64,000 nt of DNA. Source: Edolisoma coerulescens (lineage: Eukaryota; Chordata; Aves; Passeriformes; Campephagidae). The DNA lies in contig VWZW01005522.1 in NCBI GenBank assembly GCA_013397115.1, forward strand, positions 1,426,001 through 1,490,000, given 5' to 3'. Under the pieces are notes generated by a model. It was not told the DNA's origin. It ran no database searches and worked only from the letters and a program-made list of their open reading frames with translations. Positions 1 to 11,100 of this stretch are shown piece after piece. How positions within the stretch are numbered: the stretch's first letter is position 1; each line of letters begins with the position of its first letter. The translations under genes were made by a program, and so were the position numbers.

Positions 1-2224
1 GTCCTGCTACTTGGTGTGACCTAAGCATGCTTAGGGAGGGCAGGTGCAGATGCTTTAATTCTGTCTTTGAGATGGGTAAAAGTGCCACAGGGAGTAATGT
101 CAGCACCTTGCTAAATATTCCCATATCCAGAGGTCATGTCTCAGCACACTGGCTTTCTGGATGATCTTTCTGTAGAAATCAGTGTCCCTCCCCTGTATAA
201 GGCAGATGAACTTCGTTATCCTGGAATCATAAGGACATTGCTCTGAACCTCCCACAGTTTGTATGAGTGTATGGAAAATGACCCTAAAGCAGAAAGAAAT
301 TACTTGGCACCACCCATCTTCCCCTACCTCAAAGCCTAACAATTGCATTGAATAAGTGACGCAGATGCCAGGGTTGACAAGAGTCAGGTATGTGTTGCAG
401 AGTGCACTCTTTTATACCACGCCCTTCATATCCCTAGAGCCTTGGATTGACATGCCCTAGGTGTGGAGAATCATGTCTGCTGTTAGTTATCAGGTGATGA
501 TATGATAGTTGGCACATTTTCCCATGAAACTGAAGCTGGATTATTTCAGTTCTCTTTCCCATTCCTACATAATTAGCAAAATCAGTCTGCCATTTGTTCA
601 GAAAAATGGTTTGATGACCCATGGGTCTGAAGTCTTGCCCTGACTATCTGTTCCTAGTGTTCCTCTCTTGAGAACATGCCGTTTTCGTTAGCTGGGGTTT
701 AGAGGTCAAAGTGGGACCTTCTGACTAAACTGAGAGTTATTCTTCAGCACTCAGTATTCTTGGTATTCCTGCATGACTGGATTCTGTTTGAAATTCATTT
801 TACTGGTTTATGGCAGGCTGAAGGACTCTTGCCCTATTAGATTCAAAATGGCAGCTTATAGCTCACATATACCTTGAACAGAGTTTACACAGAGTCAAAG
901 TATACAGGGTGATCAAGCTGGGCTGCATTTACAGTGGAAAAGTATTTTTTCCCTGAAAACTTGTGCGTTGTATCTCCACATCCTTTAAAACATCCAGAAA
1001 ACATGGTTTCACCTGTTTGAAAAATGACACCGGAGAAATACATGCTGACTTAGTGGGACATCTTGCTACTAATATTAGTAGATACTACTAATCCTCCAAT
1101 TTAACATCTGCACAGTGACCTATAAATTCAAAAATAACAAATGATGTCTTACTCCTTGTCACAGTGACAGATACAGCATGTTCAAGTTAACAGTGAGAAA
1201 TAAAATTAACATGGTGGTGTGTTTTCTTCGGCAGCTCATGCAATCTGGAGCTTGCTTCTCTTTTGCAGAACTACATAGCCTGAACATGGTGATGTTAGAG
1301 ACCCTCTGTGAATGATCTCAGCTAACAGTGATTACTTCAGTAGAGGTGACATGAGACTGCTATATAATGGGATTTATTTCTCTTTAAATAATCAACTGAT
1401 TATTTCTGCCAAAATGTTGATGAGGTTTGGATTTGTCTTGGTTTTTAAGCTATTTCCCATGTAAATAATAGCACCATGTCTTGGGGAGGGCTGTAGTAGC
1501 TACAAGTCAGTGCAGAAAGTAAACAGCGACTTTTGCAAGAAAAGGAAAGGCAGTCATGGGAATTCAGAATATCCACCTCTTGATTACAGGAGCAACTGGA
1601 GCATAATGGGGAAAGATGATAAACAGAAGAACCCAACTCGACAGCTCCTCCACACAGCAAGGAAATGCAATGTCTGTGCAGGATGTGCCCCTGGTGTGTC
1701 TGTATTGCTTTGTGTAAAGGCCTCATATTCTTTGTTTGCTGGCAGTGAATGAGGCAGACAGCTCACAGCTCAGGGACTATAAGGTTGTCTACATTGCTGT
1801 CTTGGTGAGGAGGAGTTTCTGATGAACTTGGAGAGGAAATGAGAGCCTGACAGTCTCTGCAGGCTCTGGACAGTCGAGGTGACGTGCATTTGGCCATGAC
1901 AGAGAGAAGGAAAAATCACTTCAATCAGAAGATCAGGAAGAATGTATATCTCTGTTTCTACTGGTGTCTAAATCAGTCTGTTTTGAAAGCTTGCATTCAG
2001 TATATGTAAGTGCAGAAAATAAAGAAGCCTGGACACATTATTTTAGTACAGACTGTAAGATCTATCTCTGATTAAAAGGATTCAGGAATATTTCAGCTTT
2101 TTTTTTTTCATGGTGGTGGAAAGAAAGGTGCAAAGCTGTGCTGAGAACTCTTCCTCAGCATCTTCCTAGTATAATGTGTGCAGTTACTCTTGTAGGGCTG
2201 GCTACAACTCTTATTTCTTCATCA

Positions 2225-2440
2225 CAGAGTCATAGGATCATAAAATAGTGTGGATTGGAAGGCATCTTAAAGACTATTGAATTTTAACACCCTGCCATGG
2301 AAAGCGACACCTTTCACTAGACCAGGTTGCTCAAAGTCCCCTCCAGCCTGGCCTTGAACCCTACCAGGGAATGGGACATCCACAACTTCTTTGGGTAACC
2401 TGCTCCAGTGCCTCAACACCCTCTCTTTAACTATATTTAT
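2225..2440 (-). mobile_element. CR1 LINE 3'-end fragment
   Basis: The block opens with a degenerate tcatagaatca-type terminus followed by the 'ttggaaggcatctt' and 'ctccagcctggccttgaac' phrases typical of the reverse complement of avian CR1 3' ends. It then has 'cctgctccagtgcctcaacaccctc', also CR1-like. The element therefore points to the minus strand. It is a 5'-truncated, non-coding relic with many substitutions. The far edge is approximate. Confidence 0.8.
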
Positions 2441-4221
2441 CTGCCTACCTCTGTCTTTATCCACCTAGAGAGTAAGAGAATGAAATTTCAGATAGAAGTC
2501 AAATAATCCTTCTTGTCCTCACTCTATACCCCAGAGTGCACTTTTCCAGTCCATGATTCTGCTTTTCCTACTTATTCTGCTCTTTCAGAATTTCTGTGGA
2601 GCTGTTGCCTTTAAAAGGGGATAGTCTAGTTTACTTTAGGTGGAGTCCCCAGCCGTGCACATATATGGCATATGCACTGTTCGGGGAAGACCATGCTCTG
2701 TATTTTTACCTTATTTCTGTCAGACAAAGGTAAGTCAGAAGTTTCCATCACTTCAAAGGGAGAGAGTTTTCCCAGTTGATATTCTCCAGACCCTACTTCC
2801 TGGATGACAGAAGATGGTTTCCCTATGAACTGGAGGAAAACTCCTCACCTGCTGATCCCACAGCAGCAGAGAGATAGGAGAAGAGGCATGGAGTTCGGGG
2901 ACCAGAGGAATCGGACAACACAAAAGTTGTGAGCTGTTATGAAGGGCAGCCTTCTGATGTGTAATGTGGCAAAAAGTGAGGGGTCTCAAGGAGAGTGAAT
3001 TTGTTTGCTAGAGAGATACAAGAATTCATTCCAGTGCTCCAGGGCTGTGTGTTTTCTGTCAAGCTGTCTACTGATGTGAAGGGAACAGTATTGAATTATT
3101 TGGGCAAGTTTATGTGTGGGAGAGCAGCACTAATTAGGACTGTGTGGGGATGCAAGTATAGATGGTAAATCATGTATTTTTAGGGGGTAGAGTCAATTAG
3201 GAGCCTGCAGTGGAGGGGCTGGGTATTGTCCAGTTATAAGACTCTTTGTTGCTTTGGGGGAATGGAAATGCTTTTTTTTTTGTTAGATAATAAGGAGGCA
3301 GAACAGGATGAAGTAGGTAGAGCAGAGAAAGAATTGAAAGGAAACCTATCCCTCTCATCTTCCTCCGTCTGGAATTCTTTCCCCCCCGCCCAGGATTCCT
3401 GTTCTTTTTCCATCTTTAATGCAAATGTCATTGAAAATGGCATAAAAGATAGAAAGTGCCTTGCCTTCTTCCAAAATTCAAGGGCCAGTGTCCTCCCTTC
3501 CGTTTCCACACATTGGCATTAAATACGTAGGTCTGGTGTGTGTTCTTTTCTGTTCTTTCTTTGTATAAACTTCAGTAGTGGGGAAAGAATAGCTACAGAT
3601 GAGCCACCTCAGCAAAGGGTTGTCTTCCCCTACTGAAGGAGACTATGTAAAAAGTTTTATCCCATTCTTGAGATTGCTAATTCACCCATTTCCAAATCAA
3701 ACCTGCTATGCAAATTTGAATGCAGTTTTTCCCTGGGAGACTTGATGTTAGTAAATACAGATTCTGTTTGCATATGCTCATTCATACATATTTGTTTCTT
3801 TGTGTATCAATACTTTGAACTTTTTGACACATTATGTTATGCAGTAAATTTTGTTTTAATTGGATTTATATAAATGTGTTCAGAAGGCCCTCTGGCCCTG
3901 TCTGAGGAACACAAGTATTGCAATATTATTAGAATAATCCGAGGCCTTAAGTTTTGCAATGTAAAACAACTTATAACTACGTGAAGAAATGATTGAGGCA
4001 TTAATGTTTTCTCAAAATGAAAGAGAAAAGGAAACACTCACATAAAATGAGGAGCAGGCAACAGCAGGTGTTTTCTATTATGCTCTGATAGTATTTTACT
4101 CTCAGGTTAAGAGCCCTAACTACTGGGCTCTTCAATTCCTAAGAGATATATTTGGCAAAACCTCTAGACTTTTTAAATCCTGATTTGTATGTATATATGC
4201 ACATTTTAAAAATGCCTTCTC

Positions 4222-4307
4222 AGAAGAAGGAAAGAAAGAGAGAAAGACAAAGAGAGAAAGAAAAAGAGAAAGAAAGAAGGAAAGAAAGAAAGTAAGAAAG
4301 AAAGAAA

Positions 4308-4362
<55 letters not shown>

Positions 4363-4527
4363 GAAGGAAGGAAAGGAAAAAGGAAAGGAAAGGAAAGGAA
4401 AGGAAAAAGGAAAGGAAAGGAAAGGAAAAAGGAAAGGAAAGGAAAGGAAAGGAAAGGAAAGGAAAGGAAAGGAAAGGAAAGGAAAGGAAAGGAAAGGAAA
4501 GGAAAGGAAAGGAAAGGAAAGGAAAGG
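4222..4527 (+). repeat. Polypurine microsatellite, GAAA then GGAAA units
   Basis: Only two pyrimidines occur in 306 bases (c at 4248, t at 4293), so 4294-4527 is an uninterrupted 234-base purine run on the sense strand. The left part is mostly GAAA units. After a short GGAA transition, the right part is an array of GGAAA units with a few longer A spacers. It ends 289 bp before the exon at 4817. Long open frames on the minus strand here are low-complexity Ser/Phe/Leu translations of the repeat, not genes. Confidence 0.97.
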
Positions 4528-4816
4528 TTATCAGCCCTTCTCCAAATTTTAGTGGGCCATGAGTCTCCCCATGCAGGTGGGCGCATGCTGCTTGGCCACT
4601 CAGCCCCATCCTGTGGAGGACGTGATGTCTTCCATTTGTTCCCCTCTGCGTTACATTTCCTGAGCTCATTCGCAGCTGTCTCCATTATTCACAGCTCTGA
4701 ACTGATGAAAGGAGGAAAGAAAACGTGTTTTATCTGTATGTGAACTGTGAGAAGGTTTCAGGCGGGGCGGTGGGCAGGGAGCCGTGGAGATAGTGACCCT
4801 TGCTGTTGCCTTGCAG

Positions 4817-4934
4817 GAATGTCAGCTCTGCTGGAGAGGAGGCCCGCAGAAGAATGAGGGAGTGTGATGGCCTGACAGATGCATTGCTGTACGTGATCCA
4901 GTCTGCTCTGGGGAGCAGTGAAATTGATAGTAAG
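4817..4934 (+). CDS. CTNND2: CTNND2 exon: delta-catenin ARM-repeat segment (about ARM 4/5)
   Basis: This 118-bp exon supplies the last base of a split arginine codon and then 39 codons (NVSSAGEEARRRM...SSEIDSK). It is bounded by an acceptor AG at 4815-4816 and a donor GT at 4935-4936 (AAG|gtttgt), so it enters in phase 2 and leaves in phase 0. The residues match delta-catenin (CTNND2). The paralogue PKP4 has the related but different SSAGEEARKQMRSCEGL. Delta-catenin is a p120-family armadillo protein that binds the juxtamembrane part of classical cadherins and acts at adherens junctions and synapses. The segment forms armadillo helices just before the inter-repeat insert. A long purine tract lies 289 bp upstream. 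The paralogue choice is from remembered family sequences. Confidence 0.97.
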
Positions 4935-7900
4935 GTTTGTCATCTTTGTCTTTTCAGCAGCAAATCCAGGTATTCAGGGTACATGGGGACTATAAAGAGA
5001 CAGTTTTTTCATGATTTTTTTTTTTTAATGCTATGTGAGGAATGTCTTAGCAAAGCATAATTTAGCCCATCTTTTCCCTTTTTTTCTGCTGAACTGTTTA
5101 TTTTAGTGTGCTAAGCATTGTGTTTGTGTCTACCCATGTAGTATGCACAGGTAAGCATGTCATTCTCTCAACTGAATTATTGAAGTAGAAAATATGATAC
5201 TGGTTTAAGGAGAGCAAATATATCATATTCCATGTCAAGTTCCTTACTGTGCTCTGCCAGTTTTACCTTAAAATTGATTTTCAGTACCCAGTAGGAGAGC
5301 TAATAAGAGTGAGGTAGGCTTAGAAGGCAAACAAGCAAAAAAAAATTGGGCGATTAATAGGCAGTTTTGCCGTAAAACCAACATTATTTCTTCTTTGAAG
5401 AGCATCAATGAATGCTTTCAATAACAACTGTGTTAAGATGCCTCATTATGTCAGCTTTACTTCTCTTAAAATACCAGGGTATGAACAAGCTTCTCCAGAG
5501 GTGAAAGGCACTCCCTAATTAAAAAGACTCAAAGTGTTTACAAATTGAAGATTTGTAATGCATTAAAGTATTCCAGAGAAGAAGAAAAAGGCCAGTTTCT
5601 TTTGCTTTCAGTATATGGTGCTAAATTAATTACAGTTGCTGCTCTAGAGCAACCTTGGTCCATTTGCAAACCCTTAGGAATTGCAGGAGAGCAGCCTTTT
5701 ATGCAGCAAGGTTTTAAAGCCCACTGGGTTTGTATTTCCAAATAATACTTCACAGAGTTGTCCGTGGACCCCCATGGGTTTATAGATTTGAGAGGAATAA
5801 CCTCCAGGAGTCTCTGGTCACTACCTGAATCAAATAGGTGAAATTTGCCTATGAATTCAGGGGACGGAGAGAGGAATTAAGAGAGGTTCATAGCATGCGG
5901 TGCTGGGACAACAGCATGGTTTTGTTTTTTTTAAAAAGAAACCAAAAAAGAAAAAAACGCAAAAAGACCTCAAAATACCCAAAAAATCCCACAACCCATT
6001 AGCCTGTAATCAATTTTCCATTAATAGAAGTTTAGTAGAGGGATGCTCAGAGGTTACCCACCCACAAGGCAGGCACCCACCTGGCAGCAGGGTTTGGGGC
6101 AAACTTGGCTGTCACCAGCCCCCACTACCCCACCCAGACACATTCTACAGAGCAGCCCCCAAACACAGGAGTGTTTTTAACTTCATTAGCTTCAGAGTAG
6201 GTTAAAAATAGCTAGAGTAGAAAAACGAGTGAACTTGTACTTAGCCCCCTTATGATGAAACTGAAAACAGCATAAGGAATACAAGGATCCTTGGAAGTCA
6301 ACGAGGAGTGAAGTCTGTCCAGCTGTGTGGTTAGAACCAGCTTTCTTGACTTGTAGGAGTTCGCTTTAGTAGAGAAGGTGTTGGTTGCATTTGAGCCTTG
6401 GAAGTTTGCTTATCAGTTTTTAGTCTAAGGCAACATTGTCCTTGTGATGGACTCAGCTTATGTTTTCCACAAAATGAGAATTTTAAATGCAAAAACTATG
6501 ATTTGTGAAAAGGAAAATTAAAAGTTTAGGATCCTAATCAACAAATGCAAGGCTTCAACTTTAGCATACTACAACAAAAGTGAATAAAATTCATGTATGA
6601 TAATATTAAAAAAAAATCAAAGAGGCAGCAAACTTTAAAAAATACGTATGGTCACTGTGATGTTCGCAAAGCTTTCAGCTATGAAAGGTGCACTAAGAAC
6701 ACTTTCTAGACACAGACACATTCATACATATTTCTATATGTATTTATATGTTTTCAGAATACATACATAAATTTCAAATTAGTACAAGTGTATTGCAAAA
6801 TTGTGATGTTTCGTCTATGTTAAAAAATAGATAAATAAATATTCCCATGTAGATTAATCTGAATTCAATACCGCCTCTGGAACTTCGTGTCATCACAAAA
6901 AATGTGTGCTGAATGCATACCTGGCAGAAGCTCATGCAGTACATGAAAGTAAATGAAGCCCCATCTGTTTGCCTCACTGGTGAATATAGCAGAATAGGAT
7001 AGAGCTGAAAGCCTCACAATCATTCCAGTCTGGGTTAATGGAGCAAAAGAGCTGGGATGTAGTGGCTATTGCTTTTTATCTCCATGGAGCATTAGGAGCA
7101 GTTGAAATAAATATAAATAGATAGAGAATGGCTTTTTTAACCATGCTTTCCTTGTGTGCTGAAAATTAAGCTCATATCCTTCTTATTAGGGATAATCAAA
7201 CCAAATTGAACCAACTAAATGAGTAGGTTTCACGTCTAAACTGAACTTCTTTTAGACTTGCAGAAATTTGGTTGAATTACAAGTGAATTTTCCTCCACTG
7301 GGTCTCATCCGTTTATGGATTCCTGCTTGCATCTTCTGCAGAAGGCACAACCTATTAGGGGGATAAATGGATGAAAGGGAAAGGCTGCACTCAAAAGTAT
7401 CTGTCTGCAGCCTGGCTAGAGGCAGTAAAAGCAGCAAGACAGATTTCTAGTCCTTCTTCTGGGACTGGAGAAACATCATCTGTTCATGCTACAAGTACTT
7501 GTGAAATGGAACTCAGATCCCAATTTTATGGTAATTCACATTGAATTTTTGCCAGAAAAAGATTATTTCTGGTTTTAAAAGGACAAAACGCAGAATCTAT
7601 TGCCATTTTCTGTGTGTAGCATTTTCTATTCACTGAGGTGGGAGTTTGCTGACATTTGGAGTGTTCAGGTTCTCTTGATCACTTTTTACCTCGGCATCTG
7701 TTTCACATGGGGCTCCAGTGTGAAATCCAGAATGAGAATAAAAAGACTCCCAGAAAAGTATTGTCCAGACTACTGATTTGTTACCATAAAAATTTCTGAA
7801 TCTCTTAAGCTCTGATTACCTGGGGAGCACTCAGAAATGTGCACATAAGAATTGTGCGGGGAAAATGCATGTGCAAAGATAGATGAAATTCCTCCTGCTT

Positions 7901-7982
7901 TGTATCCAGAGTGAGCAAGGGGAGGATTTTAATCTTTTTTTGGTTTTGTTTTCTGTGTTTTTCTTTTTGTCATACTTTTCAG
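4935..7982 (+). other. CTNND2: CTNND2 intron (3,048 bp, phase 0)
   Basis: A complete intron runs from donor gtttgt at 4935 to acceptor AG at 7981-7982. The last 55 bases are strongly T-rich (ttttttggttttgttttctg...tacttttcag), a strong polypyrimidine tract. An A-rich patch lies at about 5930-5990. I see no further exon, RNA gene or recognisable mobile element. Confidence 0.9.
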
Positions 7983-8168
7983 ACCGTTGAAAACTGTGTG
8001 TGCATTTTGAGGAACCTCTCATACAGGCTAGCTGCAGAAACATCTCAGGGACAGCAGATGGGAACAGATGAACTTGATGGATTACTCTGTGGTGATGCCA
8101 ATGGAAAAGATGCAGAGAGTTCAGGGTGCTGGGGGAAGAAGAAGAAGAAAAAGAAATCACAAGATCAG
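7983..8168 (+). CDS. CTNND2: CTNND2 exon: end of ARM 5 and the lysine-rich insert
   Basis: This 186-bp exon encodes 62 complete codons, phase 0 at both ends, with acceptor cttttcag and donor CAG|gtaatg. Residues 1-18 (TVENCVCILRNLSYRLAA) are the last helix of an armadillo repeat. Residues 19-49 form an acidic, Ser/Gly-rich linker. Residues 52-58 are seven consecutive lysines following CWG. In p120-family structures a long disordered insert with a basic nuclear-localisation-type cluster separates ARM 5 from ARM 6, and this exon matches that position. The lysine run uses a mix of AAG and AAA codons, so it is not a simple DNA repeat. From memory, the mammalian protein differs at only one or two linker residues. 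Confidence 0.97.
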
Positions 8169-11100
8169 GTAATGAAAGTTATTTGCAGCTGCATTGCAAG
8201 TAGTTGAAGTGCCCATCATTTAAAATATAAATAGCTAACAAACCGTATTAGAAATTAAGTGGGTGACGCAGAATACACAAAACTGTTGCCCTTGTTAATT
8301 AGCTGAGAGCTTAAAGCAGAATATGGCTTGGAGTAATGAAATATGTTTGCATGAGAAAGTTGAACATTATGTGGTGCACCTGGAAACTGTAGCCATGGGT
8401 ACACTGTGAATGCCATAAATACCGTAAAATGCTCTTTGAAAGGAAGCCATTTCTAATGAAAAGTGTGATCTGCATATACTTTACGCTGTACTTCCACAGA
8501 GCCATGGGTGTGTAGAAAGGCTTTGATGAAAACAAACATCAGGCTTATAAATATGCACTCACTTGCTTCAAAGTTAGTCTTATACTGTGCCTCTGCGTGT
8601 TAAGAGAAAACTGTACAGGAATCAAGTAATATGAGTGAATGTTAAAAAAGCATTCATATTTTGATATATTTAATGTTGTTACCAAAGAAAAATTGAAAAG
8701 CAAAGTCTCGATTGCTTCCACAAGTAATTTGACAGGTTATAATTTTGGGTGGGTTGATTTTTAAAGTGTGTTTATATCCTTTTTTATCCCATTAAGAAAT
8801 TATAATTTGGGGAATACTGACAATTATATTGCAGAGAAAGACACTGTTGTATCAGTACACACAGTAAATAGCAATAAGAATGGCTACTGATTTATGGGCT
8901 TTTTCAGACAGCCTGTGCTGGCAGCAGTAAGTTTTCCACCTCTTCCTACGCTTAGTCACTTTTTTGTATTGTAGTTTATTTCTGTTTCAGATTGTTCCCA
9001 GAAAATATTTATTTGAGTAAGCGATTAAGTGCACAGGGTATTTGAATAAATGATATTAACCAGTACTGAAAATATTCCTGAGCTCATAAAGTCAAATTGT
9101 GTTAATGTGGAAAAGTTATAGCAACATTACTAAGCTAAAAGTTGGATACTGAAAAATGCAGCACTCATGACTAGTAAGACTTTAATTTCACCTACTCTTG
9201 TGGTTAAACACCCCATCATCAGATAACTTGAATTTATTATGGCCTGTTGTTGGGATTCCTGTACTAGGCTGCAGTGAGATTAAAAGTGTCAAAGCAAACT
9301 AATTTTACCCCATAAAGTAGTCATCATCCCTGTTACTGAATTAACAGTTCTCACACACGGTGCTTGCAGTTATTCAAAGTGGAGGAGCGAAAAATAGCAT
9401 GTCTGGATATGAATGCGTCACACTGCAACTCGGCTTGCTCTTTGATGCTCTGTTTACTAACACATGCACACACACTATCTAAAGTCTTTTTTAAGTCTTC
9501 CTCTTACATTTTTTCTGTGACTTTTGGATCTCAGATTCATACTTTTAACTCTGTACTGTTGAGTCTTTAAATATTCCCATAGGGCTTCTCTGTACTTTAA
9601 TGGTTCCCTAAAAAACATTTTTTTGCTCCTCCAGGAAAAAGAACTGAGCTCTTTTGGCCGATTACCTTTACAATGTACATGCTTTTGCCTACTCTAAGGT
9701 ATTTTTTGTCTATTTCTATGAGTGCTCATTATCAGCAGGTTACGTGGTAAAGGTCTCCTCAGAGCTGTTTGTGTTTGCCTAATGGAAGAGTTTTAGTTAA
9801 TTTTTTAAATCCAAAGAATAATAAAACTACACACATATTTTCAGGTTTATGATCACTAGGCTTTTCTGTGGCAAGGACATAAATGTACTCTTTCCAGAAT
9901 TGATTCTGTTGTGCACAGGACTGCTTTGCATTACAAGTATTAGAAACGTTTTTCTAATGATGTTTCCTTCTTTCATCTAATTTCCTTTAAATCTGGGCAT
10001 TCTACTTCATCTTGCCATATTTGAGTTCTCACATGTGGATATTATTCAGTTCAGGAATTTTAAGGGAGCCTTGTGAGCTTTCTGCAGGTTATTTTCACCC
10101 CATAATCCTCAACTGTTGTTGAACATACCAAATGATTTGAAGTATATTATCAAATTAATATATTATGAAGTTAACTAGAGTGCCACTAAAAACAATAGCA
10201 GCAAGATCACCGTGTGCCAGAAACAGCTCTCCCACGTTACCCTCAAAAATGGAAAACCAACATTTTTCATGTAACCACATTTATATTAATAGCATAAAAT
10301 AACTCAAACTGTGATAAGGGTGAATGTAACTTTTTTGTCCATTTATTTTGCAAAAATAAGCACAGAAGTATGTTCAGAGGCACTTTTCCAGTGTGGACAC
10401 AATTGTCCAGTTGTGTAAAAAGATACGTTCCTTCTGCTTCTTTGTCTTCGTGGTTCCTTTAATACTTGAGAGATTTATCTTTTCAGGCAAAGCACTGGGC
10501 ACAGGCACATCTCTGTCAGTTGTGACACCTCAGTGCAGGGGAGTAGTATCCAGTCTGTGGTTGCTGCATTTTATATCCCCAGAAGACATTTGTTGAGGGT
10601 ATAGATATTTTTCCTTTTTTTGGCAGTGCATGGGGTTTTTGAATAACAGAATTCCTGTTTCAGTCTTCCTTGGAGGGTAAGATTTACAAAATGGTGTGGA
10701 GGAAAAAATGTTCATATTTTGGTGAACGCAATTTTGAAATTTTCCTATTACACTATCACTGTGACTTAGTTTCTTCATTATTATGGGTATTTTCTTGAAC
10801 TCCATTTATTCATTTATGAGGTAGTCTTTAATTTTTTGGATACAAGCATTAGTAAAAAAAATAGTAGCAAAACTACTGTAGTTGCAAAAGAAGAACAGAT
10901 GTATCATTGTAGACAAAGGGTATGGATGAAGCTGCAGTTTTCCATACTTAAAAAAAATCCCTCACAGAGCTGGGGAGTTTGTTTCTTAAACCATAAAACA
11001 GGAGAAACGTTATATTAAAGTCACTTTCTCATGGGTTTTCTCTGTAATGAAAGTACAAGTTAATTTCTTTGTTTTACGATTTAGGAAGCAAGTATCCCAA

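Larger units (their letters stand above)
1..4816 (+). other. CTNND2: CTNND2 intron, 3' part (5' end outside window)
   Basis: This is intron upstream of the first CTNND2 exon in the window. It ends in a pyrimidine-leaning stretch and a TTGCAG acceptor at 4811-4816. The intron interrupts an arginine codon after its second base (phase 2). It contains a CR1 fragment near 2.2-2.4 kb and a long polypurine tract at 4222-4527, both listed separately. The rest is AT-rich and shows no exon, RNA gene or promoter that I can support. The short open frames in it have no recognisable protein content. Confidence 0.85.

Noticed and set aside
4206..4685. Long minus-strand open frames of 149-159 codons
   Set aside because: They translate the GAAA/GGAAA purine repeat into Phe/Leu/Ser low-complexity sequence. 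The length comes from the lack of stops in the repeat.
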